Positions 32,854 to 41,595 of a stretch of 64,000 bases of DNA are shown here, in pieces. The stretch's first letter is position 1. Each line of letters opens with the position of its first letter. This stretch comes from Microbacterium kunmingense (GTDB lineage: Bacteria; Actinomycetota; Actinomycetes; Actinomycetales; Microbacteriaceae). Under the pieces are notes generated by a model. The model was not told where the DNA came from and made no database searches. It saw nothing but the letters and a program-made list of their open reading frames with translations. The DNA lies in the NCBI RefSeq assembly GCF_023155745.1, contig NZ_JAKNUS010000013.1, positions 1 through 64,000 of the forward strand, read 5' to 3'. Position numbers and translations under genes: made by a program.

Positions 32854-33774
32854 ATGGCTTTCGACAACAACCTGAACGAGGGCGTCATCGTCAATGACAG
32901 CGCCCTTCTGGACGACTCGGTGAACGACTCGTTCAACGACAACAAGGCGTTCTCCGACAACAAGCTCGCGTCGGACAACACCATCGGGTCGGGCAACTCC
33001 TACACCGACGAGTCCTTCACCGACGAGTCCACCAACGACTCGAACAACACCGCCGTCGACGTCGACGTCGACTTCTTGTCGAACAACACGAGCACCGTCG
33101 ACAGCTCCGACAACTCGACGAACGACTACTCGGACAACGACTCGTTTAACGACTACGACGAGTCGTTCAACAACTACGACAACTCGTTCAACGACATCAC
33201 GGTCGTCGACCGCTCCGTGAACGTGGGCATGCGCCAGTACAACACCAACGTCGGCAACGACTACAACTTCGCCGGTGCTGCCGGCGGCGGTGGCCTGGCG
33301 GCGGCGAAGCTCGCCGGTGGCGGCGCGGGCGGACACTTCTCGGTGGACAACCGCACCACGGTCGTCGACCAGTCGGTGAACCAGAACATCGAGTCCGAGG
33401 GCGGGGTCGCTCAGATCTTCGGTCAGAGCGCCAACGTCGCCTCCGGTGACAGCTCGGTCGCCGCCGGTGGCGACGCCTGGGTCGACAACTCGCAGACGGC
33501 CATCAGCGTCGGCGACGTGTCGATCGGGAACGAGTGGTACAGCTTCTCGGCCGACAACTCGTTCAACACGGACGTCAGCTACACCGAGAACAACTACAGC
33601 ATCGACATCGACGACTCGTTCAACTCCTTCGAGCAGAACAACTCGATCGACGTGGACGTCTTCGACTCGTTCAACGACGACTTCAGCTACACGGAGAACA
33701 ACAGCGTCGACTGGGAGAACAGCGGCAACTTCTTCTCCCCGGGCGGCATCGCCGGCAACGACGTCGATCTGTGA
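32854..33774 (+). CDS. Asn/Asp/Ser-rich repeat protein 2 (Ini-like island)
   Basis: 306 residues, a paralogue of the preceding protein over its whole length (start MAFDNNLNEGVIVNDSALLD versus MAVDNNGNSGFIINDSLLVD). NDSFND and DNS units dominate (DDSVNDSFNDN, NDYSDNDSFNDYDESFNNY). A Gly/Ala segment is followed by the shared module DNRTTVVDQSVNQNI ... AQIFGQSANVASGDSSVAAG ... VDNSQTAISVGD, then ENNYSIDIDDSFNSF repeats. No Cys, signal or TM. Tandem duplication with its own leader and terminator suggests both are made in quantity. It may be the scaffold or filament partner of the dynamin-like proteins encoded next. That role is inferred. Confidence 0.8.
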   Translation: MAFDNNLNEGVIVNDSALLDDSVNDSFNDNKAFSDNKLASDNTIGSGNSYTDESFTDESTNDSNNTAVDVDVDFLSNNTSTVDSSDNSTNDYSDNDSFNDYDESFNNYDNSFNDITVVDRSVNVGMRQYNTNVGNDYNFAGAAGGGGLAAAKLAGGGAGGHFSVDNRTTVVDQSVNQNIESEGGVAQIFGQSANVASGDSSVAAGGDAWVDNSQTAISVGDVSIGNEWYSFSADNSFNTDVSYTENNYSIDIDDSFNSFEQNNSIDVDVFDSFNDDFSYTENNSVDWENSGNFFSPGGIAGNDVDL

Positions 33775-33801
33775 TCTGAGGCGTTCGCACTGAGATACCA
33801 T

Positions 33802-33848
33802 CCTTGCCCGGCCACCCCCTCGGGGGCGGCCGGGCAAGGTGCATTTGC
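33802..33848 (+). terminator. Strong intrinsic terminator after NDS-rich gene 2
   Basis: CCTTGCCCGGCC (33802-33813) pairs perfectly with GGCCGGGCAAGG (33828-33839), and CCCCC-TC-GGGGG extends the loop stem. TGCATTT follows, as after gene 1. The iniA-like gene must therefore have its own promoter in 33840-33928. Confidence 0.88.
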
Positions 33849-33928
33849 CGGGTGCCCTCGCGGGTTCTCGGGTGAGCGGGTTTGGCGTAGCGTGTGTCGA
33901 GGGGACGCACGACCGAGGGGGAGAGTAC

Positions 33929-35815
33929 GTGGCGGATAACGCAGCCGGGCAGCAGGGACGCGCAGTCGAGGCCTCAGGGCCGTCGCCGACGGAAGCCGGA
34001 CAGAAGCTGGTTCCACTGGTCGACAGCGTCGGGGGCCTCGCCGTCGCATCGGGACGCGTCGACCTCGCCGATCGCCTCAACCACACCCGGGAGCGGCTCC
34101 TCGACCCGAACGTCCGCGTCATCGTCGTGGGCGAGTTCAAGAAGGGCAAGAGCAAGCTCATCAACGCCCTCGTGAACGCGCCCATCTGCCCGGTGGACGA
34201 CGACGTCGCCACCAGCGTCCCGACGGCGGTCGGCTACTCCGAGACGCCGCAGGCGTGGGTCGTGCAGGCGAAGAAGGGCGACCAGCCCGGCGAGATCGAG
34301 AAGATCCCGATTCCCCTCGAGGGCCTCGCGGAGTACGTCTCCGAGAAGGGCAATCCGCAGAACGAGCGGCAGATCCTCAGCGCCGAGGTGATGCTGCCCC
34401 GCGAGCTCCTCAAGGGCGGCCTCCGCCTCGTCGACTCCCCGGGCGTCGGCGGGCTCGACTCCACCAACGCCCTGACGACTCTGGCAGCCCTCTCGACCGC
34501 CCACGCGGTGCTGCTCGTGTCGGACGCCTCGCAGGAGTACACCGAGCCGGAGGTCCAGTTCCTCAAGCATGCGATGCGCGTGTCGCCGAACGTCGCCGCG
34601 GTGATCTCCAAGACCGACCTCTACCCCCAGTGGCGCGACATCGAGCAGATCGATCGCGGCCACCTCGGCGACGTCGGGGATGTGCCGGTCTTCTCCGTCT
34701 CGAGCGACCTCCGCCTCCTCGCCGCCGAGCTGCAGGACCGGGAGCTCAATGACGAGTCCGGCTTCCCGAAGCTGGTGTCGCACCTGCGCCGCGATGTCCT
34801 CGGCCGGGCCGAGGACATCCATGCCCGCTCCGCTGTCCACGACCTCATCTCCGTCGTCGACCAGATGCAGATGTCGCTCAGCACGGAGCTGAACGCGATC
34901 CTCCACCCGGAGGATACCCCGCGCATGATCGCGCAGCTCGAGGACGCCAAGGCCCGCGCGGAGGAGTTCCGCGGCCGGTCGTCCCGCTGGCAGACGGCGC
35001 TCAGCGACGGCGTCGCCGACCTCATCTCCGACATGGAGCACGACCTCCGCGACCGCCTCCGGCGCGTGCAGCGCGAGGCGGAGAGCGCCATCGACGAGGG
35101 CGACCCCGGGCCGATCTGGGACCAGTTCACCGAATGGCTCGACCAGCGCGTCTCCGCTGCCGTGTCGGAGACGTTCGTCTGGACCGATGAGCGCTCCCGC
35201 TGGCTCTGCGAGGAGGTCGCCGATCTCTTCATGGAGGGCGAGACCGAGATCCCCATGGTCTACGTCGCCGACACCAACGGCCTTCTCGACCCCATCGATT
35301 CGATCGCCGGCCTCGACTCCGGGCAGATGGGCGCCGCCGAGAAGATCTTCATCGGGGTGCGCGGCTCCTACGGCGGTGTGCTCATGGTGGGGCTGGCGAC
35401 GGGACTCATCGGCCTGTCGCTCATCAACCCCCTCTCGCTCCTCGCGGGCGTGCTCGTGGGCCGCCGCGCCTACCGCGAGGACATGGGGAACCGCCTCTCG
35501 CGTCGCCGCTTCGAGGCCAAGAACATCGTCCGCCGGCACATCGACGAGGTCACCTTCCAGGTCGGCAAGCAGCTTCGCGACCGCCTGCGGCTCGTCCAGC
35601 GCGCCGCGCGCGACCACTTCGGCGCCATCGCGGACGAGCTCCACCGCTCCCTCTCCGAGGCGGTCCTCGCCGCGAAGCAGGCCGCCGGGTCGTTCTCGGC
35701 GAACCAGGACGACCGTGTGAAGCAGCTGCAGCAGCAGATCGCCCAGATCGAGGCGCTGCGCGCCAAGATCCCCGTCCTGCCGGCGGTCAAGCAGATGGAG
35801 GCCGCGCGACGGTGA
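33929..35815 (+). CDS. Dynamin-family GTPase, IniA-like
   Basis: 628 residues from GTG 33929 behind a GAGGGGGAGAG ribosome site. GTPase motifs are G1 VVGEFKKGKSKLINAL (68-), G3 VDSPGVGG (169-), G4 ISKTD (227-230). A long helical middle (RMIAQLEDAKARAEEFRGRS; LRDRLRRVQREAESAI) is followed by a hydrophobic hairpin (GGVLMVGLATGLIGLSLINP, LSLLAGVLVG) likely to insert into the membrane, and a C-terminal coiled coil (DRVKQLQQQIAQIEALRAKI). This is the layout of bacterial dynamin-like proteins such as mycobacterial IniA, which bend and fuse membranes. It overlaps its IniC-like partner by 4 nt; paired dynamins usually act as hetero-oligomers. Confidence 0.87.
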   Translation: MADNAAGQQGRAVEASGPSPTEAGQKLVPLVDSVGGLAVASGRVDLADRLNHTRERLLDPNVRVIVVGEFKKGKSKLINALVNAPICPVDDDVATSVPTAVGYSETPQAWVVQAKKGDQPGEIEKIPIPLEGLAEYVSEKGNPQNERQILSAEVMLPRELLKGGLRLVDSPGVGGLDSTNALTTLAALSTAHAVLLVSDASQEYTEPEVQFLKHAMRVSPNVAAVISKTDLYPQWRDIEQIDRGHLGDVGDVPVFSVSSDLRLLAAELQDRELNDESGFPKLVSHLRRDVLGRAEDIHARSAVHDLISVVDQMQMSLSTELNAILHPEDTPRMIAQLEDAKARAEEFRGRSSRWQTALSDGVADLISDMEHDLRDRLRRVQREAESAIDEGDPGPIWDQFTEWLDQRVSAAVSETFVWTDERSRWLCEEVADLFMEGETEIPMVYVADTNGLLDPIDSIAGLDSGQMGAAEKIFIGVRGSYGGVLMVGLATGLIGLSLINPLSLLAGVLVGRRAYREDMGNRLSRRRFEAKNIVRRHIDEVTFQVGKQLRDRLRLVQRAARDHFGAIADELHRSLSEAVLAAKQAAGSFSANQDDRVKQLQQQIAQIEALRAKIPVLPAVKQMEAARR

Positions 35816-37434
35816 AGGGCACGGTGCGCGATCAGGCCGCAGATCTGGTGCAGGCGGCGCTGGACGCCTATGAGGGGGACGACGAGGCGCGGGTGGCGCT
35901 GGAGGACCTCGATCGGCGCCTGCGGGAGCCGCTGCGGCTCGCCATCGCCGGAATGGTGAAGGCGGGGAAGTCGACGCTTCTGAACGCCATGCTCGGCGAG
36001 AGGCTGGCGCCCACCGACGCCGGTGAGTGCACGCGCGTCGTCACCTGGTACCGGTACTCGACGACGCCCACCATCACCCTGCACCCGCACGAGGGACCGC
36101 CCCGGCGGATGCCGATCCGCCGGGAGGGCGGGCGTCTCATCCTCGAGCTCGACGGGATCGCGCCCGAAGAGGTGGCATGGATCGACGTGGGGTGGCCCTC
36201 GAGCGGGCTCCGCTCGATGATCCTGATCGACACCCCGGGCATCGCCTCGCTCTCCGTGGACGTCTCCGCGCGGTCGACGGCGTTCCTGGTGCCGGAGGCG
36301 AAGCCTTCGTCCGCCGACGCGATCATCTACCTCATGCGTCACCTGCACGCGTCGGACCTGAAGTTCCTGGAGTCCTTCCGCGACACGGCGGTCGGGATGT
36401 CGGAGACCGTCAACGCGGTGTCGGTCCTCTCCCGTGCGGACGAGATCGGGTCGGGCCGCATCGACTCCATGCTCTCGGCCAACAAGGTGGCCAAGCGCTA
36501 CGAGCTCGACGGCGAGCTGGCCTCCCTCTCCCTCGGTGTCGTCCCCGTCGCGGGCCTCCTGGCCGAGAGCGCCCGCACCCTCCGGGAGGACGAGTACGCC
36601 GCCTTCCGCGAGCTCGCCGCGCTCCCGCGGAACGACCGGGAGAAGCTCATGATCTCGGCCGACCGCTTCGCGCGGCCGAGCGACGCGACGACCCTCAGCG
36701 AGAAGCAGCGGAAGGACCTCCTCGGCCGCTTCGGCATCTTCGGCGTGCGGCTCGCGACGGCCCTCATCCGCGGCGGGGCCGCGACATCCACCGAGCTCTC
36801 CGAGCAGCTCGTGCAGCAGAGCGGAATGAACGAGCTCCAGCAGTTCGTGCGCGAGCAGTTCCGCACGCGCGGGGCCGACCTGAAGGTCCGCGGCGTCCTC
36901 GACGGCCTGGAGCAGGTCCTGCGGGAGCATCCGCGCGAGGGCACGCGCGAGATCCTCGGCGGCATCGAGCGGATCCGTGCGACTGCCCACACGCTCCGGG
37001 AGCTGTCGCTGCTGTCGCAGGCGCGCGCCTCCGGGCTCCCGCTGCGGTCGACCGACGCCACGCTCGCCGAGCGGATCATCGGCGGGGAGGGCACGGCTCC
37101 CACGGCCCGCCTGGGGCTCGAGGAGGACGCCGACGAGGCGCTCATCCAGGAGGAGGCGGACTCGCAGCTGGCCTACTGGCGGTCGCTGAGTCAGTCGCCG
37201 CTCACCGAGCGCGCCGCGGTGGAGGTCTGCCGCGTCGTCATCCGCAGCCTCGAGCAGATCGCCTCAGAGGATGTCGGGAGCGCTGCCGGCCGGGCGGACG
37301 TCGACCTTGCGGGCGGTCCAGCGGAGGGCGTTGGGGAAGGTGCTGAAGAGCAGTCCGAGGATGGCGAGGCCGCCCTGGGCGATGAAGAGCTGCTCGAGCA
37401 TGGCGCCGTAGTCGCCGGTCCCGACAAACTCTAG
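35812..37434 (+). CDS. Dynamin-family GTPase, IniC-like
   Basis: 540 residues, GTG start inside the stop of the IniA-like gene. G1 is AIAGMVKAGKSTLLNAMLG (46-), G2 likely ECTRVVT, G3 MILIDTPGIAS (DTPG 140-143), G4-like VLSRADEIGSGR. A helical stalk region follows (LSEQLVQQSGMNELQQFVRE; LRELSLLSQARASGL). No clear membrane hairpin is present, so it probably works with the IniA-like partner. The C-terminal roughly 55 residues after VIRSLEQIASE are acidic, low-complexity and lie inside the opposite-strand gene; they may be an extension by loss of an earlier stop. Overall similar to IniC of the mycobacterial isoniazid-inducible operon. Confidence 0.85.
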   Translation: MKGTVRDQAADLVQAALDAYEGDDEARVALEDLDRRLREPLRLAIAGMVKAGKSTLLNAMLGERLAPTDAGECTRVVTWYRYSTTPTITLHPHEGPPRRMPIRREGGRLILELDGIAPEEVAWIDVGWPSSGLRSMILIDTPGIASLSVDVSARSTAFLVPEAKPSSADAIIYLMRHLHASDLKFLESFRDTAVGMSETVNAVSVLSRADEIGSGRIDSMLSANKVAKRYELDGELASLSLGVVPVAGLLAESARTLREDEYAAFRELAALPRNDREKLMISADRFARPSDATTLSEKQRKDLLGRFGIFGVRLATALIRGGAATSTELSEQLVQQSGMNELQQFVREQFRTRGADLKVRGVLDGLEQVLREHPREGTREILGGIERIRATAHTLRELSLLSQARASGLPLRSTDATLAERIIGGEGTAPTARLGLEEDADEALIQEEADSQLAYWRSLSQSPLTERAAVEVCRVVIRSLEQIASEDVGSAAGRADVDLAGGPAEGVGEGAEEQSEDGEAALGDEELLEHGAVVAGPDKL

Positions 37435-38193
37435 GCCGAGCAGGTACGTCACGACGAGCAAGATGAGCGTGCCGAGCTGCCACCAGCGGATGTTGCGCTT
37501 GCGTCCCGAGAACGACACCAGCAGTGTGATCTGGACGAGCAGGATTCCCACCATGAGGCCGAACAGCGACCAGTAGAGGATGTCGGCACCGGCATCGTAC
37601 GTCTCGTCGCTGCGGTCGGCGACGACGCCACGGATGACGTCGGCGATCAGGGGCAGCTGGTCCTCGCGGATGACGAAGTAGAAGACGATCGCCACGGCTC
37701 CGACGGCGAAGCTCAGCACCCAGAGGAACTGGCTCATCCGCACTGTGAACGGGGGCGGCGCCTTGGCGACGACGGGCGCCACATGGGCGCTGGCGAGACC
37801 GGGACGTTCGGGCGCCTCCCGCCGTGGCCCGGTGGCCGGCGGAGGCATGGTGCCGCGACGGGGGCCGGTCGGCGGCGGGGCCGATGTCGGCGACGCGGGC
37901 GGCCGGGGCGGCATCGCGGCCGGGCCGTTGCCCATCGGGCGGCTGGGCTGAGCGGAGCGCACGTGGTCGGCAGGGATCCGCGCCGGCTCGATCCGACCCA
38001 GTGTCGCGCGTCCCTCGGGCTCACCGCGCCGAGCGGCGGGATTCGGCTGCGGGGTGGACGGAGGCCGCTGGGCCTGCCGACGCTGCTCGGCGGCCGCGTG
38101 CTGCGCGAGAAGATCGTTTACGAAAGAATCCTCAGCCGCGTGCCGGCTTGGGGCATCGGCACGCGGCTGAGGAGGTCTCTGTTCGTCGGTCAC
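37264..38193 (-). CDS. Proline-rich membrane protein (4 TM) of the Ini-like island
   Basis: 309 residues from GTG 38193. The first roughly 145 residues are cytosolic and Pro/Arg-rich (AEQRRQAQRPPSTPQPNPAA, PPRPPASPTSAPPPTGPRRG). Four TM helices follow: FLWVLSFAVGAVAIVFYFVI, ILYWSLFGLMVGILLVQITL, WWQLGTLILLVVTYLLGLEF and LFIAQGGLAILGLLFSTF. No known family. The Pro-rich tail could bind SH3-like or other partners, such as the GTPases. Its last 171 nt overlap the convergent IniC-like gene. It lies 25 nt after the IniB-like gene on the same strand and is probably co-transcribed with it. Confidence 0.75.
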   Translation of the reverse strand: MTDEQRPPQPRADAPSRHAAEDSFVNDLLAQHAAAEQRRQAQRPPSTPQPNPAARRGEPEGRATLGRIEPARIPADHVRSAQPSRPMGNGPAAMPPRPPASPTSAPPPTGPRRGTMPPPATGPRREAPERPGLASAHVAPVVAKAPPPFTVRMSQFLWVLSFAVGAVAIVFYFVIREDQLPLIADVIRGVVADRSDETYDAGADILYWSLFGLMVGILLVQITLLVSFSGRKRNIRWWQLGTLILLVVTYLLGLEFVGTGDYGAMLEQLFIAQGGLAILGLLFSTFPNALRWTARKVDVRPAGSAPDIL

Positions 38194-38218
38194 AGAAGAA
38201 CCTTACGGCGGGGAAGGA

Positions 38219-38935
38219 TCAGTACTGCTCTTCCTCGTTGTAGACGACCGCCTCGTCGGAGGCGATGTTCCCGCTGTTGTCGTACTCGTAGGAGGTGTCC
38301 TCCTCGACGATCGCGACGTCGTTGAAGGAGTCGTCGACCACGACGTCCGTGTTCGTCTCCGTCGTGGTGTCGTTGAACGACCCCTCGGCGTCGACGTCGA
38401 CGTTGGTCTCCGTCTCGGTGGTCTCCTCGTTGAACGAGCCGTCGATGTCGACGTTCGTCTCCTCGTTGCCGATGGCGATGTCGCCGGTCTCGACGTCGGT
38501 CGTGGAGTTGTCGACCGTCGCGTCGTCGCCCGCCGCGACCGAGCCGTCACCGCTGGCGATGTTGGCTTCCTGGTCGAAGATCTGGTTGACGTCGCCGTTC
38601 GCCCAGATGTTCTGGTTGACCGACTGGTCGACGACCGTCGCCCGGTTGTCGATGTTCCAGCTCTGGGTGATGTTCCAGATCTCCTTCTCCACCGGAGGCT
38701 TCGGAGGTCCGGGAGGGCCCGGGTGCGGCGGTGCGGGCTTCGGGTGGACGTCGGGACGGTCCACGATGATCGGAGCCACGGCGCGGACATCCTCCGCGGT
38801 GCATCCGCTCAGGCCGGCGCTGGCGAGCGCGCCCTCGGGATCGGCGTCGTACTCCGCGGCGGCCGCGGGGTCATTCAGCAGGCTGAGAATGAATTCGATC
38901 AATGCGTCGGCGATTGTCGCCAGCGGTGTAGTCAT
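38219..38935 (-). CDS. IniB-like protein with the shared NDS repeat module
   Basis: 238 residues. The N-terminus ADALIEFILSLLNDPAAAAE, then YDADPEGALASAGLSGCTAEDV, matches the helical N-terminal domain of IniB proteins. A Pro-rich linker (PKPAPPHPGPPGPPKPP) leads to DNRATVVDQSVNQNI ... NQIFDQEANIASGDGSVAAG ... TVDNSTTDVETGD, the module also found in the two NDS-rich proteins, and then to D/E/N/T-rich repeats (DGSFNEETTETETNVDVD). It links the repeat proteins to the classical iniB gene. ATG 38935 has AGGAG upstream. No signal peptide. Confidence 0.85.
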   Translation of the reverse strand: MTTPLATIADALIEFILSLLNDPAAAAEYDADPEGALASAGLSGCTAEDVRAVAPIIVDRPDVHPKPAPPHPGPPGPPKPPVEKEIWNITQSWNIDNRATVVDQSVNQNIWANGDVNQIFDQEANIASGDGSVAAGDDATVDNSTTDVETGDIAIGNEETNVDIDGSFNEETTETETNVDVDAEGSFNDTTTETNTDVVVDDSFNDVAIVEEDTSYEYDNSGNIASDEAVVYNEEEQY

Positions 38936-39056
38936 CAGTTGGCTCCTGTCTCTTCGAGACTCATCTCAAAAGGTACGGGTCGGTGGTCGGCGGTGAATCG
39001 GGGATTCCCCCGAAAGGTGCGGGGGGTAGTACGGGGTTCGCCCCGTCCGCGGCGTG
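38936..39056 (-). promoter_or_regulatory. Promoter region of the IniB-like gene
   Basis: On the + strand it contains GGGGATTCCCCCGAAAGG then TGCGGGGGG, resembling GGGGGATCCCGAAAGG then CTCCGGGG in the two NDS leaders. A common regulator, perhaps the LuxR-type protein encoded next door, could bind all three. Similarity judged by eye only. Confidence 0.4.
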
Positions 39057-41579
39057 TCATGCCGGCACCGTCCCCTCGATGGGGGCGGATCCGGTGAGCG
39101 TGACGCGGAGTTTCGCGATGAGATCGGACCGCGACGTGGCCCCCAGCCGGCGGCGGATCTGCGCGATGTGGTGCTCCGCGGTGCGAGGGGAGATGAAGAT
39201 CTCCTTGCCGATCTCGGCGTATGTCTTCCCCTGCAGAACCAGTTCGGCGACTTCGCGTTCGCGCTCGCTGAGGACGCTCTGCACGGCGGTTCGGGTCGGC
39301 GCGGTCTGCGCCTCCCCATCGGCGCCGCGGGGGGCCTCGCGCGGGTGCAGCTCGCGGGCGCAGGCGAGGAGGCGCGAGCTGATCTTCCGGTCCTCGGAGC
39401 GCCGGGAGCCGTGCCCGGCGAGGCGGGCGCCGTCCCAGGCGAGACCCACCGTTCCGAGGCCGCGAGCGGCCGCCTCGACGGCGTCGGCGTCGACCTTGCC
39501 GGCGAGGACGGCCGTCCACGCCCGTCCCGCCTGCGACATCCGTCCGGCCAACGGGTTGTGCGGTTCGGCGAGGACGAGTGCCCGCGCGTGGGGGGCGAGG
39601 TCGTCGGGACGGTTCATGATGATGCCGCGCTGGATGCCCGCCCAGTGCAGCGGAGCGGACCAGGTCGACGGCTCGCCGAGGTCGGCGACGAGGGCCAATG
39701 CGCGGTCGAATGCGGGCTGCATCCACGCGGCGTCTTCCAGCCGTGCCCCGACGATGACGAGTTCGCCGAGCGGCAGGAGGGAGTAGAGGTCGATTTCCGC
39801 CCGCGTCGCGCGCGAGCGGACCGAATCCCAGGCGGCGGACAGGCTTGCCGCGTCCTCGTAGCGTCGTGCGAGACCGACGGTGACCGCCGCGGCGAGCAGC
39901 TCGTCGCGGGCGGACAGCGGGGCTGTCCCATGCGTGGCTGCGGAGAGGAAGGCGCGCGCCTCGGCCGGGTGCTCCTGCTGCAGCGCGATCCATGCGCTCC
40001 ACAGCTGCAGGCGCGGAAGCCAGCGGCCACCACCCTGGCGGTGGCGGCGCGCGTCGTCGACGGCGGCCTGCGCGGCGTCGATGTCGCCCATGCCGATGGC
40101 GACGATCGCCGTCACGACGGCCGGGAGCTCGGTCGTGGGTCCGGCATCATGACTTGCGGAGTGTAGCTCCGATGCGCGTCGGAGGTCGTCGAGCGCCCGC
40201 CGCGGAGCGGTGGACCGGAGCGACTCGGTGAGCCCCTGCTGCCAGAGCTGCAGCGCGACGCTGAGTGCTGACGGCGCCGAGCCGATCGCGACGGGCATCC
40301 CTTGGGCGGGGATCCCGTTCTCCGCGATCTGCCCGGCGCCCGCCGCTGCCACCACTGCGCGCGTGACGCCGGCGGGGGAGACCGGCGGGACGGCGAGATA
40401 GGTCTGGTGGGCGAGCGACATCAGTCCGCGATCGGCCCACGTGGCGGCGATCGCGTCGACGACGAGGTCGTGGTCGGGGTGCGCGGCCTCGACGAGGATG
40501 CCGTCGAGGAGGGCCCCGGCGGCGTCGGTGTCGCCGGCAGCCCAGTGGGCGTGCGCATGCGCCGGCGTGAGCGCGGCCGCGTCGGCGCCGCACCGCAGCG
40601 CCTGTTCGAAGAGGGTGACCGCGAGCCGCGGATCGCGCGCGATCTCGCGGCGCGCTCGCGCGGCCAGGCGGTCTCCGAGGACCGGGTCGACGATGCCGTC
40701 GAGGCTCGCCGCGACATCCGTCCCCGGCACGAGCTCCACCCCGCCGGAGGCAACGAGGTCCACGAGGCGGTCGACCGGGAGGCCCGTGCGTGCGGCCGCG
40801 GCGACGATGGGCGCCGGCCGGCCGTTCTGCTGCAGGAGTCCCTCCGCGTGCCCTTCGGCGATGAGCTCGGCCCAGTCCGCGTGCGCGCCCTGGGCGTCGG
40901 TGATCCCGAGGCTGAGCGCCTCGATGCGGCGACGGAGGGCGGGCGAGATCGTCTCGAGGCGGTGGGTGATCCGCCGGTGCACCGCCCGGGAGAGCTCGAG
41001 GTGCTCGGCCTCCGCGGCGCAATCGCGCGGGTTATGGGTCCGGACGCACTCGTGGACGAGCCAGGCGAGACCGCCGGTCACGCGCAGGACGTGCTCGGCG
41101 CAGGCATCGCCGGCGTCGGGCAGGAGCTCGCGGATCTCGGCGAGGGTGACCTCGCCGAGGAGAATCGCCGGCGCGTTGCGCTCGACAGCCCGGGTGAGTT
41201 CGAGGAGCTCCGGTGGAGCCGGCCAGGTGCGGTACGCGATCACCACCGCCGCGTCGGGGCGGTGGGCGCGATCGATCAGCTCGGACAGACGTGCCGGGTC
41301 GAGCGTGTGGGCGTCATCGACCAGAAGGGCAACGTCGTCGGGGACCGTCGAGATGCGATCGCGTGCGGACAGCAGCCTGACCGGCCGGTCATCGGCCTCG
41401 AGCTGAGCGTGGAGGAAGCGGAGGGCGTCGGTCTTTCCGGAGCCGTGTCCCCCCACGATGGCGGCGCGGACCGCTCGATCCGTCGCGACGATGGCGTGCA
41501 GCGCGGTCAGCGCGTGCAGGGCACGGGGCATCATCGAGGCGGTCCGGGTGTCCGACGAACTGTTCAGCAGAGTCGTCAT
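39057..41579 (-). CDS. Large ATP-binding LuxR-family regulator (LAL/MalT-like)
   Basis: 840 residues from ATG 41579 (GTG 41591 is an alternative four codons upstream). The N-terminal STAND-type ATPase has a P-loop IVGGHGSGKTD (41-51) and Walker B VALLVDDAHTLD (83-94). The middle roughly 500 residues are Ala/Leu-rich helical repeats of TPR type (AAVDDARRHRQGGGRWLPRL region). The C-terminus carries a LuxR helix-turn-helix: LSEREREVAELVLQGKTYAE, then IGKEIFISPRTAEHHIAQI. LAL regulators are ATP-dependent activators. It begins a few bases after the Hsp70-like gene on the same strand, so the two are probably one operon, and it is the obvious controller of the island. Confidence 0.88.
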   Translation of the reverse strand: MTTLLNSSSDTRTASMMPRALHALTALHAIVATDRAVRAAIVGGHGSGKTDALRFLHAQLEADDRPVRLLSARDRISTVPDDVALLVDDAHTLDPARLSELIDRAHRPDAAVVIAYRTWPAPPELLELTRAVERNAPAILLGEVTLAEIRELLPDAGDACAEHVLRVTGGLAWLVHECVRTHNPRDCAAEAEHLELSRAVHRRITHRLETISPALRRRIEALSLGITDAQGAHADWAELIAEGHAEGLLQQNGRPAPIVAAAARTGLPVDRLVDLVASGGVELVPGTDVAASLDGIVDPVLGDRLAARARREIARDPRLAVTLFEQALRCGADAAALTPAHAHAHWAAGDTDAAGALLDGILVEAAHPDHDLVVDAIAATWADRGLMSLAHQTYLAVPPVSPAGVTRAVVAAAGAGQIAENGIPAQGMPVAIGSAPSALSVALQLWQQGLTESLRSTAPRRALDDLRRASELHSASHDAGPTTELPAVVTAIVAIGMGDIDAAQAAVDDARRHRQGGGRWLPRLQLWSAWIALQQEHPAEARAFLSAATHGTAPLSARDELLAAAVTVGLARRYEDAASLSAAWDSVRSRATRAEIDLYSLLPLGELVIVGARLEDAAWMQPAFDRALALVADLGEPSTWSAPLHWAGIQRGIIMNRPDDLAPHARALVLAEPHNPLAGRMSQAGRAWTAVLAGKVDADAVEAAARGLGTVGLAWDGARLAGHGSRRSEDRKISSRLLACARELHPREAPRGADGEAQTAPTRTAVQSVLSEREREVAELVLQGKTYAEIGKEIFISPRTAEHHIAQIRRRLGATSRSDLIAKLRVTLTGSAPIEGTVPA

Positions 41580-41595
41580 CGGAGTGCTCACCGGG

